A stretch of 37,251 bases of DNA, taken from the IMG/VR virus record IMGVR_UViG_3300020051_001005, positions 1 through 37,251 of that record, one strand, 5' to 3'. Below are positions 21,890-29,673 of this stretch, piece after piece. The number at the start of each line of letters is the position of its first letter. Position 1 is the first letter of the stretch. The DNA is from a virus. The notes beneath the pieces were generated by a model. It did no database searches, was not told where the DNA came from, and was given only the letters and a program-made list of their open reading frames with translations. The translations under genes and the position numbers were made by a program.

Positions 21890-23250
21890 TAACTGAATTT
21901 AAAAAATATTTACTAAATGAATCCACAAAATTTAAAGAAAGTGAATATGATTTAGTAATAGTGGATGTACAAGAAGGATTTAAGAAATTTTTTGGTGAAG
22001 AGTATTTATTAGCATTAGAAGAATATTGTGAAAATTTTACAAGAGTTTTTCAAATATTTGATACTAATAATACAAATCACAGTGATTATATATTTCCAAA
22101 TCAAACATTAGAAATAGAAAAAACGTATGGTGGTCAATTAGATGAAGAAGATATAGATTATTTATTTACTGAACCTATGCGAGATTATGTTAGATCTAAA
22201 ATGAATAATTTACAAGAACGTGACATTTTCGAAACAATAAATGGAGATTATTATGTATATGTTGATGCCGCACATGAATGGTTTTTTTGTACAAAAGAAA
22301 TGGCAGATTTATTTAAAAAATTTAAATCTGAAAATAGAAAAATTATGTTAGTTGGTGGTGCTGGTGGATCTAAAAAAAATCCTAAAGGTGAATGTTTACG
22401 AGATATTTATGTTACATTAAAAGCATTTGGAGTTGATACAAGATATAATTTAGATTATGTTTATTCAGCAGATGGAAATATGTTTAAATCAAATATTAAA
22501 GGCGTTCCGTTAACAGACGAACAACGAAATAAAGTAAAATCTACTAATGAAAATTACAATAATGATGATATAATTAATTTAAAAACTTTTGATTTTACTA
22601 CTTTATTTAATACTATAAATAAAGAGTGTTTTAATTCTTCTTTATCTATAATTCCTATCAAATTTTCTACTTCTAAATCATACACTGCACAATTTGTTAG
22701 ACCACGTTATCCTAAATATGATGGAACTGATAAAGAATATTTTGTTTTTTCTACTTTATTTGAAATGACATATAAAAAATTAAAAAATGTGTTAGCGCAT
22801 GAAATGATACATTATTATTTGTATGCTATTATGGATAGAGATAAATCACATCATGGATATTCTTTTCAAAATAAAATGAATTCTATTAATAATTTAAATT
22901 TAGGATATATCATAACATTAAAAGATGATGAACCAAGTAATGTATCAGAAGAAAATTTAAATAAAAAGTTACAAAAAAAGAAATTTATAACATATAAAAT
23001 AAAAGGACAAAACGGATATTCTTTAATAAACGAAATTACATTTATTAAAGATAAAGCTAATTTTTTAAGTAAAAGAACAATGTATGGTGTTACAGATATA
23101 AAAGTGTATGATACATCATCAGCACATTATAAAGTATTATCTGGATCTACAACAAAAATAAAATTATCAATAATAAAACCACAATATCAATATTTAATAG
23201 ACAATATTATTAATGATACAAAAAATACAAAATTTTTATATAATTTATGA
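21886..23250 (+). CDS. Leader-bearing isochorismatase-like / SprT-like metalloprotease fusion
   Basis: A 454-residue three-part protein. Residues 1-14 are the leader (MITEFKKYLLNEST; LNE at 10-12). Residues 21-200 look like an isochorismatase/nicotinamidase-type cysteine hydrolase: LVIVDVQEGF with D27 and Q29, RKIMLVGGAGG, and GECLRDIYVTLKAFGVD with C170 at the usual nucleophile position. Residues 235-340 match the SprT zinc-metalloprotease pattern: NVLAHEMIHYYLYAIM with HEMIH at 305-309, then HHGYSFQNKMNSIN with a third ligand near H323. SprT proteases act on DNA-bound proteins. The final 110 residues are unassigned. The fusion is unusual and may deliver two activities in one injected protein. 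Confidence 0.65.
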   Translation: MITEFKKYLLNESTKFKESEYDLVIVDVQEGFKKFFGEEYLLALEEYCENFTRVFQIFDTNNTNHSDYIFPNQTLEIEKTYGGQLDEEDIDYLFTEPMRDYVRSKMNNLQERDIFETINGDYYVYVDAAHEWFFCTKEMADLFKKFKSENRKIMLVGGAGGSKKNPKGECLRDIYVTLKAFGVDTRYNLDYVYSADGNMFKSNIKGVPLTDEQRNKVKSTNENYNNDDIINLKTFDFTTLFNTINKECFNSSLSIIPIKFSTSKSYTAQFVRPRYPKYDGTDKEYFVFSTLFEMTYKKLKNVLAHEMIHYYLYAIMDRDKSHHGYSFQNKMNSINNLNLGYIITLKDDEPSNVSEENLNKKLQKKKFITYKIKGQNGYSLINEITFIKDKANFLSKRTMYGVTDIKVYDTSSAHYKVLSGSTTKIKLSIIKPQYQYLIDNIINDTKNTKFLYNL

Positions 23251-23831
23251 TAACGACGATAAATGAATTTAAATTAAATATATCAGAATCCGTTCAAAAA
23301 TATGATTTAGATGCTATATTAAATATAGCATTAACATATAAAGATGATGAGTATTATTTTTATAAATATGCTGATGAAACTAATGATGATATAGATAATA
23401 TAGATGACGAAAGTGATGAATATATATCATGGTACAAAGAAGAAATTGAATATATAATAGAAAATATATATTTTTTAATGAAAAGTAATTATTCTTCACC
23501 TGGTTTAGTATATAGAAAAATAACTGTTAATGAAAATTGGTTTAATAATTTAAAATCTGGTGATAATTTAGGAATATATTGGACATATGATGAAAACTCA
23601 GCAGAATCACATTGGTCAAAAGAAGATATTGAAGTTTTATTAATAGCTGAAATTGATTCATCAAATATAGATTATAAAAATACATATTTAGCACATATAA
23701 TACCTTATACTGGCGAAGACGAAAAAGAAATAAGATTATTAAAAAATACAGAAATTAATATTAAATCTATAATTATAAAAGATGAAGAACAAGATTTATC
23801 TAAATTTGAAAATACAATATTTAAAGCTTAA
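23247..23831 (+). CDS. Leader-bearing ADP-ribosyltransferase-like protein
   Basis: A 194-residue protein with leader MITTINEFKLNISESVQKY (ISE at 12-14). The C-terminal 110 residues show an R-S-E type ART pattern. SPGLVYRKITV carries R90. GIYWTYDENSAESHW fills the second strand. GEDEKEIRLLKNTEINIKSI carries the ExE catalytic pair E159 and E161. ExE ARTs usually modify arginine or similar side chains. T4 Alt and ModA are phage ARTs of this sort, and Alt is packaged and injected. Start and stop overlap neighbours (ATGA upstream; TAATG downstream), so it is one cistron of the four-gene operon. Confidence 0.65.
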   Translation: MITTINEFKLNISESVQKYDLDAILNIALTYKDDEYYFYKYADETNDDIDNIDDESDEYISWYKEEIEYIIENIYFLMKSNYSSPGLVYRKITVNENWFNNLKSGDNLGIYWTYDENSAESHWSKEDIEVLLIAEIDSSNIDYKNTYLAHIIPYTGEDEKEIRLLKNTEINIKSIIIKDEEQDLSKFENTIFKA

Positions 23832-24472
23832 TGATAACAACGATAAATGAATTTATGATTAATGAAACATATTCTAAATTAGAATTTGAAAATATACATT
23901 TAGATTATCATAATCAACAAAACTGTTATAAAATGAATGCTAAATTAAATGGTGAAATTGTAGCATATTGTGATTATACAGAGTATAATGGTATTTATCA
24001 AATAAGTATGATAGAATCATTAGTTAAAGGCCAAGGATATGGTAAAGCTATAATGATGGAATTAGCTAGATTATATGGATATAAGAATATAGAACGAAAT
24101 AATTTAACTCCTGATGGTCAAAAATTACGTAATAAAGTTGATAATGAATTAGGTTTTGATTACACCGAGTATAAAAAATCATTAAATAAACATTTATCTA
24201 ATGAAGAATCAATAGATAAAATAAGAATTAAATATCCTTTATGTGCTGATTTTATGTCTGAAATTATATTATTTGATTATAGTGACACATGGTTAAAATG
24301 GAAAAATAATAATAAAATAAAAAATATAGAACAAGAATTACAAAATACAGATATAGATATAAATGATTTATCAGATATAACAGAATGGATAAAAAATTCA
24401 GCGACAAATAATAATTCTACTACAGAATCTGTTCCAGATTATATTTTAGAATATATTCAAAAATTATCATAA
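23831..24472 (+). CDS. Leader-bearing GNAT acetyltransferase
   Basis: A 213-residue protein with leader MITTINEFMINETYSKLE (INE at 10-12). Residues 20-115 are a GNAT domain: KMNAKLNGEIVAYCDYTEYN, ISMIESLVKGQGYGKAIMME with the acetyl-CoA loop KGQGYGK at 66-72, then LARLYGYKNIERNNLT and KVDNELGFDY. It would transfer an acetyl group from acetyl-CoA to an amine; T4-like phages have similar proteins, substrate unknown. The C-terminal 95 residues (KYPLCADFMSEIILF, NDLSDITEWIKNSATNNN) are not recognised. It is the last gene of the operon, with its start overlapping the previous stop. Confidence 0.75.
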   Translation: MITTINEFMINETYSKLEFENIHLDYHNQQNCYKMNAKLNGEIVAYCDYTEYNGIYQISMIESLVKGQGYGKAIMMELARLYGYKNIERNNLTPDGQKLRNKVDNELGFDYTEYKKSLNKHLSNEESIDKIRIKYPLCADFMSEIILFDYSDTWLKWKNNNKIKNIEQELQNTDIDINDLSDITEWIKNSATNNNSTTESVPDYILEYIQKLS

Positions 24473-24485
24473 TTTTTTTAAACTT

Positions 24486-24498
24486 TTTAATATATAAT
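24486..24498 (+). promoter_or_regulatory. Candidate late promoter TTTAATATATAAT
   Basis: Perfect copy, 19 nt before the ATG of the repeat-bearing virion-type gene. It sits directly after a TTTAAACTTT sequence seen before three other genes. Confidence 0.5.
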
Positions 24499-24517
24499 AA
24501 TAAAAAACAATTATATT

Positions 24518-25564
24518 ATGGAATATATTAATGTATATAATTTTTTAAATTATTTTAAAAGACCTGGTGATAAGAGATTAGCTAGAATAGGACATGTTAA
24601 TGAAGTTATTGAAAAAATTAATGAAGGTGGTTCTGGTGGTGGTTCTGCTGGTGTAATAGAAAATACGTATGAGGAATTAACTATATTAAAATCAAATAAT
24701 GAATTAATTCCTGGAGCATTATATAAAATAACAGACTTCCAAACAATTTATGACCAACCAGATTATACAAGTGGTGGTTCTTTAAAAGGTACATTAGTAA
24801 CTAAAACAGCTAGTATTGATCCTATAATTTTATTTGCAATATCTAATAACGAATTTCATATCACAGCATATAGACCAAGTACACCAAATCATAAAATAGA
24901 ATTTGATTTTGATTTTAATCAAACTGAAATAATGTCAGCTCCAGCTAAAGGTAGAATTAGTTCTTTAATAGACGAATTTGATAATCATACTAATTATGAT
25001 CATTCAGTAGTTCTTTTAAAAAGATATGAAACAGTAAGTGGTTCTGGAATTTATAATTCATATAAAGACACTGGTTTTGGTTCAGTTGAAGTAAATACAT
25101 TTGGAACAAATTGTAATAACAATACAATGTATTATAAAGTTACTTCTGGTATTTTAATTTCAAATAATACATTTGGAGATAATTGTTTTGGAAATTCATT
25201 TAGAAATAATTGTCGAAATAATTCATTTAGAAATTATAGTGTTATTAATATATTTGGATATAATTGTTTTGGAAATTCATTTGGAAATTATTGTAATACT
25301 AATTCATTTGGAAATGATTGTCAATATAATTCATTTGGTGAAGATTGTTATAATAATACATTTGGAAATGGTTGTAGTAGTAATACAATTGTAGATAGTT
25401 GTCGATTTAATGATTTTAAAAAATCACAAAGTTTGAATTATACAACGGCAACTCATATTTACACTGATTATACTTGTACTATTTCGGTAAGACTGGATGG
25501 AACATATATATTACAGTATATTAACAATAGTGATGTTCAAGTGATAGTAGCAGCGAATGCATAA
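24518..25564 (+). CDS. Probable tail/baseplate appendage protein with beta-helix repeats
   Basis: A 348-residue protein. The N-terminal part has a flexible NEGGSGGGSAG linker and then ELIPGALYKITDFQTIYDQP, a motif seen in fibre and tail proteins of Bacteroidota phages. Residues 217-300 hold nine tandem 9-residue units of the form N-(S/T)-F-G-N-x-C-x-x, with Phe and Cys ladders that suggest a parallel beta-helix. The C-terminus (YTTATHIYTDYTCTISVRLD) may be a trimerising cap. Likely a spike or fibre structural protein, so expressed late, as the upstream motif suggests. Confidence 0.7.
   Translation: MEYINVYNFLNYFKRPGDKRLARIGHVNEVIEKINEGGSGGGSAGVIENTYEELTILKSNNELIPGALYKITDFQTIYDQPDYTSGGSLKGTLVTKTASIDPIILFAISNNEFHITAYRPSTPNHKIEFDFDFNQTEIMSAPAKGRISSLIDEFDNHTNYDHSVVLLKRYETVSGSGIYNSYKDTGFGSVEVNTFGTNCNNNTMYYKVTSGILISNNTFGDNCFGNSFRNNCRNNSFRNYSVINIFGYNCFGNSFGNYCNTNSFGNDCQYNSFGEDCYNNTFGNGCSSNTIVDSCRFNDFKKSQSLNYTTATHIYTDYTCTISVRLDGTYILQYINNSDVQVIVAANA
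25166..25417 (+). repeat. 27-bp coding repeats (9-residue N-S-F-G-N-x-C units)
   Basis: Nine in-frame units of 27 bp plus a partial tenth within the appendage gene, recurring as AATTCATTTGGAAAT and close variants. They encode a likely beta-helix. Confidence 0.85.
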
Positions 25565-25638
25565 AAAATACTTTAGTAGTGGTAGCACCAACAGTTTAAA
25601 AAATAATAATCGGTAACTATTCGTAAAAAATAATTCAT

Positions 25639-25681
25639 AAAAAAAAAACATAAAATATTAAATATTTTATGTTTTTTTTTT
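25639..25681 (+). terminator. Intrinsic terminator
   Basis: Long A-tract, stem ACATAAAATATT/AATATTTTATGT around a single A, long T-tract; 75 nt after the appendage gene stop. The 185-nt gap 25565-25749 also holds the gp32 promoter region. Confidence 0.8.
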
Positions 25682-25749
25682 TAAACTTTTTAATTAAAAT
25701 ATTATATAATATATATAAAAAATAATTAAAAAGAATAAAAGGAAAAATT

Positions 25750-26748
25750 ATGGCAGATGTATTTAATTTAGACGAATCAGCAGAAGTAAGCTCATGGTCA
25801 GAATCAAAAAAAGTAAACAATGATGGTCTTTTAAGACCGAAATTAGAAGAAGGAAAAGATGGTAAACGTGAATTAACTATTCGATTTTTACCAAATATGA
25901 TTTCAGAAAATCAATTAGGTCCAACAGCAATTGAAAAACATATTCACTATGCAAATTTCAAAAATAATCCAGAATTACAAGGATATTATGACTGTTTAAA
26001 AAACACAAATATTGGAAAAGATTGCCCATTATGTAAAACATTTTGGTTATTGAAAAATTCTAATAATCCAGCAGAACAAGAAAAAGCAAAATTAATAAGT
26101 AGAAATACAAAATACTATTCATATGTATTAGTAGTAGATGATGAACAAGTTCCAGAAAACGAAGGAAAAATCTTTATTTTCCCATTTGGATTTAAAATCT
26201 ACGAAAAAATTAAAGCAAAATTAGAAGCTAAAAAACGTCCATTTAAAGTAGAAGATTTAATTAATGGTGCTGACTTTAATTTAGTTATTAAAGAAGTAGC
26301 AGGTTTTTATAATTATGATTCTTCTGAATTTGATACACCAGAACCAATTACTATTAATGGTAAAATGTTAAAAGTAAATGATGATGGAACTATTGATAAA
26401 TCAGAAAGAAAACGAGTAATTGAATTCTTATTATCAAGAGAACACACATTAGAAGAATTCTTACCTCAAGATTGGACGCCAGAACAATATGATAAAGTGG
26501 AAAAAATTATTTCTGTATTATCAGGACAAGCATATACTGGACAATCTAGTAATAACAACACAACAACACCATTAAGTACATCATCTGTATTTTCTGATGA
26601 TGATGATGATGATGATGAAGTGGTAGTAACGAAAACTAGAAAAACTAAAGTTGTAGAAGCAGTAGAAACAGAAGAAGAAGAAGCACCACAAGCTTTGAAA
26701 GCATCTAAGAAAAGAGCTGCACAATTTTTTGATGACGATGAAGATTAA
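25750..26748 (+). CDS. T4 gp32-like single-stranded DNA-binding protein
   Basis: A 332-residue ssDNA-binding protein. Landmarks are a basic/aromatic core (RPKLEEGKDGKRELTIRFLP), the zinc site IEKHIHYANF ... YYDCLKNTNIGKDCPLC with C82-x9-C92-x2-C95, and H64 or H66 as fourth ligand. The Cys spacing equals that of T4 gp32 (C77-x9-C87-x2-C90). The C-terminus is acidic (SDDDDDDDE; FFDDDED), as needed to contact replication partners. It coats ssDNA in replication and recombination. AAAGGA 7 nt before the ATG is one of the rare SD-like sites here, fitting high expression. It has its own promoter region and terminator. Confidence 0.9.
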   Translation: MADVFNLDESAEVSSWSESKKVNNDGLLRPKLEEGKDGKRELTIRFLPNMISENQLGPTAIEKHIHYANFKNNPELQGYYDCLKNTNIGKDCPLCKTFWLLKNSNNPAEQEKAKLISRNTKYYSYVLVVDDEQVPENEGKIFIFPFGFKIYEKIKAKLEAKKRPFKVEDLINGADFNLVIKEVAGFYNYDSSEFDTPEPITINGKMLKVNDDGTIDKSERKRVIEFLLSREHTLEEFLPQDWTPEQYDKVEKIISVLSGQAYTGQSSNNNTTTPLSTSSVFSDDDDDDDEVVVTKTRKTKVVEAVETEEEEAPQALKASKKRAAQFFDDDED

Positions 26749-26764
26749 AAAATTTAATTTAATT

Positions 26765-26798
26765 AAAAAAAACCATTACTAATGTAATGGTTTTTTTT
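26765..26798 (+). terminator. Intrinsic terminator
   Basis: Eight A, stem CCATTAC/GTAATGG with TAAT loop, T-tract of at least eight; 17 nt after the gp32-like gene stop. Confidence 0.85.
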
Positions 26799-26833
26799 TT
26801 TAAACTTTAATAAAAAAAAATAATATAATAATT

Positions 26834-27778
26834 ATGGAACAAATTTTAAATAAAAAATATATTAGAAAAAATAGTATAAATTCTGATATATTTATACCTA
26901 TTAATATAAATGATCAAGATATACACTTTTCTAATGGCGCCATAGGTAACATAAATTCATTTATGAATGATTTTGAAGAATATAAAGAACAAATAACTGA
27001 ATCATTAGAGTTAGATCCAAATAGTTTTTTTAATACTCCTACAAATGATCAAAAACTTTTAAATGATGTTGAAAGTATAGCAAAAAATCCTAGTGCTAAA
27101 ATAGGTATGAGTCAAAAATATCAAGAAGAATTACAAAATCAACCATCATTTTTAAATTATAATAATACAAATAATAATACAGAAGATACTGAAATTAATT
27201 ATACAGTACAAGAAAATACATCTATACTAAATAAAGTAAAACCTTCTAATAGATTACCAGAATATGATGTTTTCGATCGTATTAAAAAATCAGAAGAAAT
27301 TGAAATACTTATACCATTTACAATTAAATTACCACGAGCTGAAAAAATTGATGCGATAAATGATATGTTTGAAACATCACTAACAGATTATTTATCTAAA
27401 ATGTATATAGAAGATAATATTTCTAAAAATTCTAAAAAATTACAAAAATTAATTAAAGATTCAATAGAAGAATGGGTTGAAAAAGAATTATATAGTAATA
27501 AAAAACCTAGAAAAGTACGAAAAAATAAAGTTCAAGAAGTAGAAAAAGTTCAAGTAGAAAAAGTTCAAGAAGAAAATATTCCAATAATTGATGATATTTC
27601 TGTTTTTACTACACCTATTAAAAAATGGGATAAAGATTTGAAAAAATTATTTGTAATAACAACTGAAGAACAATTTATTGAAGTAGAAAAAGAATATAAT
27701 AGACTGAAAGATAATAATATAATAAATGTTGATTTTGACAAATATGAAGATATGATTTTTCAATATAAAAATAAATAA
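26834..27778 (+). CDS. Hypothetical protein with charged C-terminal half
   Basis: A 314-residue protein. The first 150 residues are low-complexity and Asn-rich (YNNTNNNTEDTEINYTVQEN). A helical domain follows (FTIKLPRAEKIDAINDMFET, KLQKLIKDSIEEWVEKEL). Then comes a KPRKVRKNK patch with short repeats of VQEVEKVQVEKVQ, then another helical unit (TTEEQFIEVEKEYNRLKDNN). No family recognised. Position right after the gp32-like gene may indicate a replication-associated or structural role. A TAAACTTT sequence precedes it. Confidence 0.6.
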   Translation: MEQILNKKYIRKNSINSDIFIPININDQDIHFSNGAIGNINSFMNDFEEYKEQITESLELDPNSFFNTPTNDQKLLNDVESIAKNPSAKIGMSQKYQEELQNQPSFLNYNNTNNNTEDTEINYTVQENTSILNKVKPSNRLPEYDVFDRIKKSEEIEILIPFTIKLPRAEKIDAINDMFETSLTDYLSKMYIEDNISKNSKKLQKLIKDSIEEWVEKELYSNKKPRKVRKNKVQEVEKVQVEKVQEENIPIIDDISVFTTPIKKWDKDLKKLFVITTEEQFIEVEKEYNRLKDNNIINVDFDKYEDMIFQYKNK

Positions 27779-27789
27779 ATAAATAAAAC

Positions 27790-28164
27790 ATGGTAATAGA
27801 TAATATTTACATATTAGAAACAAAAAGAATTTTAGATAATTTTAATTACATTTTTAATGAAATTTCAAATTATGAAAAAACATTAATAGATAAAAAAAAT
27901 AAGATGTTAAACATCAAAAAAGAATTATCTGTTATAAATAAATCTAATAAAGATGATTTATTTAAAGAACAAGAAATATTTAAATTAATAGACACATATA
28001 ATTTAGAAATTTCGAAAATAGAAAAAGAAATAAGTCCATTAATAGAAAAAATAGAATTAACAAAAAAAGAAATAGCTATTTTATATAATACAATTATTGA
28101 AAAATATTCAGATTATACAGAAGAAGAAATTAAAGAAGCAATAAAAATCCAATTAGAAAATTAA
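27790..28164 (+). CDS. Coiled-coil hypothetical protein
   Basis: A 124-residue protein that is nearly all heptad-like helix (LIDKKNKMLNIKKELSVINK; LEISKIEKEISPLIEKIELT). It starts 11 nt after the previous stop and ends within a terminator. Such small coiled coils occur among phage head-core, chaperone and replication accessory proteins, but the sequence does not decide. Probably oligomeric. Confidence 0.6.
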   Translation: MVIDNIYILETKRILDNFNYIFNEISNYEKTLIDKKNKMLNIKKELSVINKSNKDDLFKEQEIFKLIDTYNLEISKIEKEISPLIEKIELTKKEIAILYNTIIEKYSDYTEEEIKEAIKIQLEN

Positions 28165-28174
28165 TTGGATTTTT
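28143..28174. terminator. Bidirectional intrinsic terminator
   Basis: Stem AAAAATCCAATTA/TAATTGGATTTTT with a 6-nt loop. It overlaps the last codons of the coiled-coil gene and faces the end of the convergent minus-strand gene. Confidence 0.8.
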
Positions 28175-28176
28175 TG

Positions 28177-29649
28177 TTATAAATAATTTATAGTAAAATC
28201 AAATTTATAATCACAATTTACTTCAACCGCATATCGTCTAGCTTTTAATAAAGGACCTTCTGTTGCACTAAAATCCCATATAATTTCTTCAATAAGTGTA
28301 TCATTATATATTTCAGTTAATTCTGGTGTACCTACTGATGTATATGTAGTACCACTACCTGTGCTTATATAATAATGTTTAACTTCATATACAGCGTATT
28401 TTGTAGATAATGGTAATTTTATAAATAATTTACCAATTATACAAAACATACCATCTATTAATGGTAAATGATTTGTGATATTAAATAAAGTTGTTAATGT
28501 TTCATCTATAAATGAATTTTTTGATATGTTTTTATAATATTTTTTTTCTAATTCTACTAAACCATCATCTTGTACTGATATTTTAATATTTTTAGATACC
28601 ATTTCTAATATTGTAGGTTTATATTGTGTATATGAATATAGATTTCCTATATATAATGAACCAACACCATCAGATTTGACTATAGCAAACATATTACTAC
28701 CTCCATAATTATGATTTATATTAATTCCTGTTTGTGTTATTTCAAAATACATTTTTTCATCATTTGTATCTTGGTCATTAATTATATAAACTAATTTACT
28801 TCCATTCGTATTATGTACTAATGGATCATATATTGCAAAATTACTTCTTTCATTATAATATGGATTAACGTCATTTAAAGTATTTATTTTAAAATCTATT
28901 TTATTAGATAATATTTCATTTGATATAATTTGTCTACCAGCATTATCATATATACTATATAAATAAGATTCATAATCATGTATAATTTTAGATCCTCTTG
29001 AGCCTGTATTTTTACGAATAAATGTTGTTTTATTGGATAACAAATCAGATTTAAATTCTTCATGAATACCTGCTGCATCTAATTTATAATATCCAGCGTA
29101 TGCTTCTTGTCCGTAATATAATAATGATTCTGTTTCAGATAAATTTAAATTTGTATTATGTCCATTATCTAAATTTCTATATGCTAATAAAATGTCAGAT
29201 TGTCCAATACTTGCACCACCAATAATTATATTATTATATATCCCAGATGTTGGTGGTGTAGTTAAATCATATATATCTCCTAAATTTATAAAATTTGGTG
29301 CTGAAACTGGTGTATTTAATCCAAATAATATACCAAAAGTACTATTTGGATTATAAATTCCTTGTTGTCTATTTATTAATATATCATTAGAACCTGTTAA
29401 ATTACCTAAAACTAAAGTTTGTGCTAATGTTTGATCGCCACCAGAACCTACTAATGAATTTAACCACGCTACTTCATCACCAACAAAACCATTATTTACT
29501 GCTATTTCATACGCTGATAATCCTGTACCATTATTTAATAAATTAGTAATAGCTTTTAATAATTCATTTAATAATGGACCAGTAATTTTTTTTTGTCCAT
29601 TTGAAATTATATAATTATTTATAAAATCTAATATTTCTTGTTTGTTCAT
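28177..29649 (-). CDS. Tail-fibre-like structural protein
   Basis: A 490-residue protein. The N-terminus carries a segment characteristic of phage fibre proteins: NGTGLSAYEIAVNNGFVGDE continuing into VAWLNSLVGSGG at about residues 40-70. The rest has beta-rich, fibre-like sequence (YLYSIYDNAGRQIISNEIL; GVGSLYIGNLYSYTQYKP) with a C-terminal YAVEVNCDYKFDFTINYL. No chaperone or peptidase tip was recognised. It follows the 1360-residue gene by 24 nt on the same strand and has its own late-type motif 3 nt upstream. Most likely a distal tail fibre or receptor-binding accessory. Confidence 0.75.
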   Translation of the reverse strand: MNKQEILDFINNYIISNGQKKITGPLLNELLKAITNLLNNGTGLSAYEIAVNNGFVGDEVAWLNSLVGSGGDQTLAQTLVLGNLTGSNDILINRQQGIYNPNSTFGILFGLNTPVSAPNFINLGDIYDLTTPPTSGIYNNIIIGGASIGQSDILLAYRNLDNGHNTNLNLSETESLLYYGQEAYAGYYKLDAAGIHEEFKSDLLSNKTTFIRKNTGSRGSKIIHDYESYLYSIYDNAGRQIISNEILSNKIDFKINTLNDVNPYYNERSNFAIYDPLVHNTNGSKLVYIINDQDTNDEKMYFEITQTGININHNYGGSNMFAIVKSDGVGSLYIGNLYSYTQYKPTILEMVSKNIKISVQDDGLVELEKKYYKNISKNSFIDETLTTLFNITNHLPLIDGMFCIIGKLFIKLPLSTKYAVYEVKHYYISTGSGTTYTSVGTPELTEIYNDTLIEEIIWDFSATEGPLLKARRYAVEVNCDYKFDFTINYL

Positions 29650-29652
29650 AAT

Positions 29653-29665
29653 ATTATATATTAAT
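29653..29665 (-). promoter_or_regulatory. Candidate late promoter (minus strand)
   Basis: 12 of 13 matches to TTTAATATATAAT on the minus strand, ending 3 nt before the fibre-gene ATG. Confidence 0.4.
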
Positions 29666-29673
29666 AAATTATA

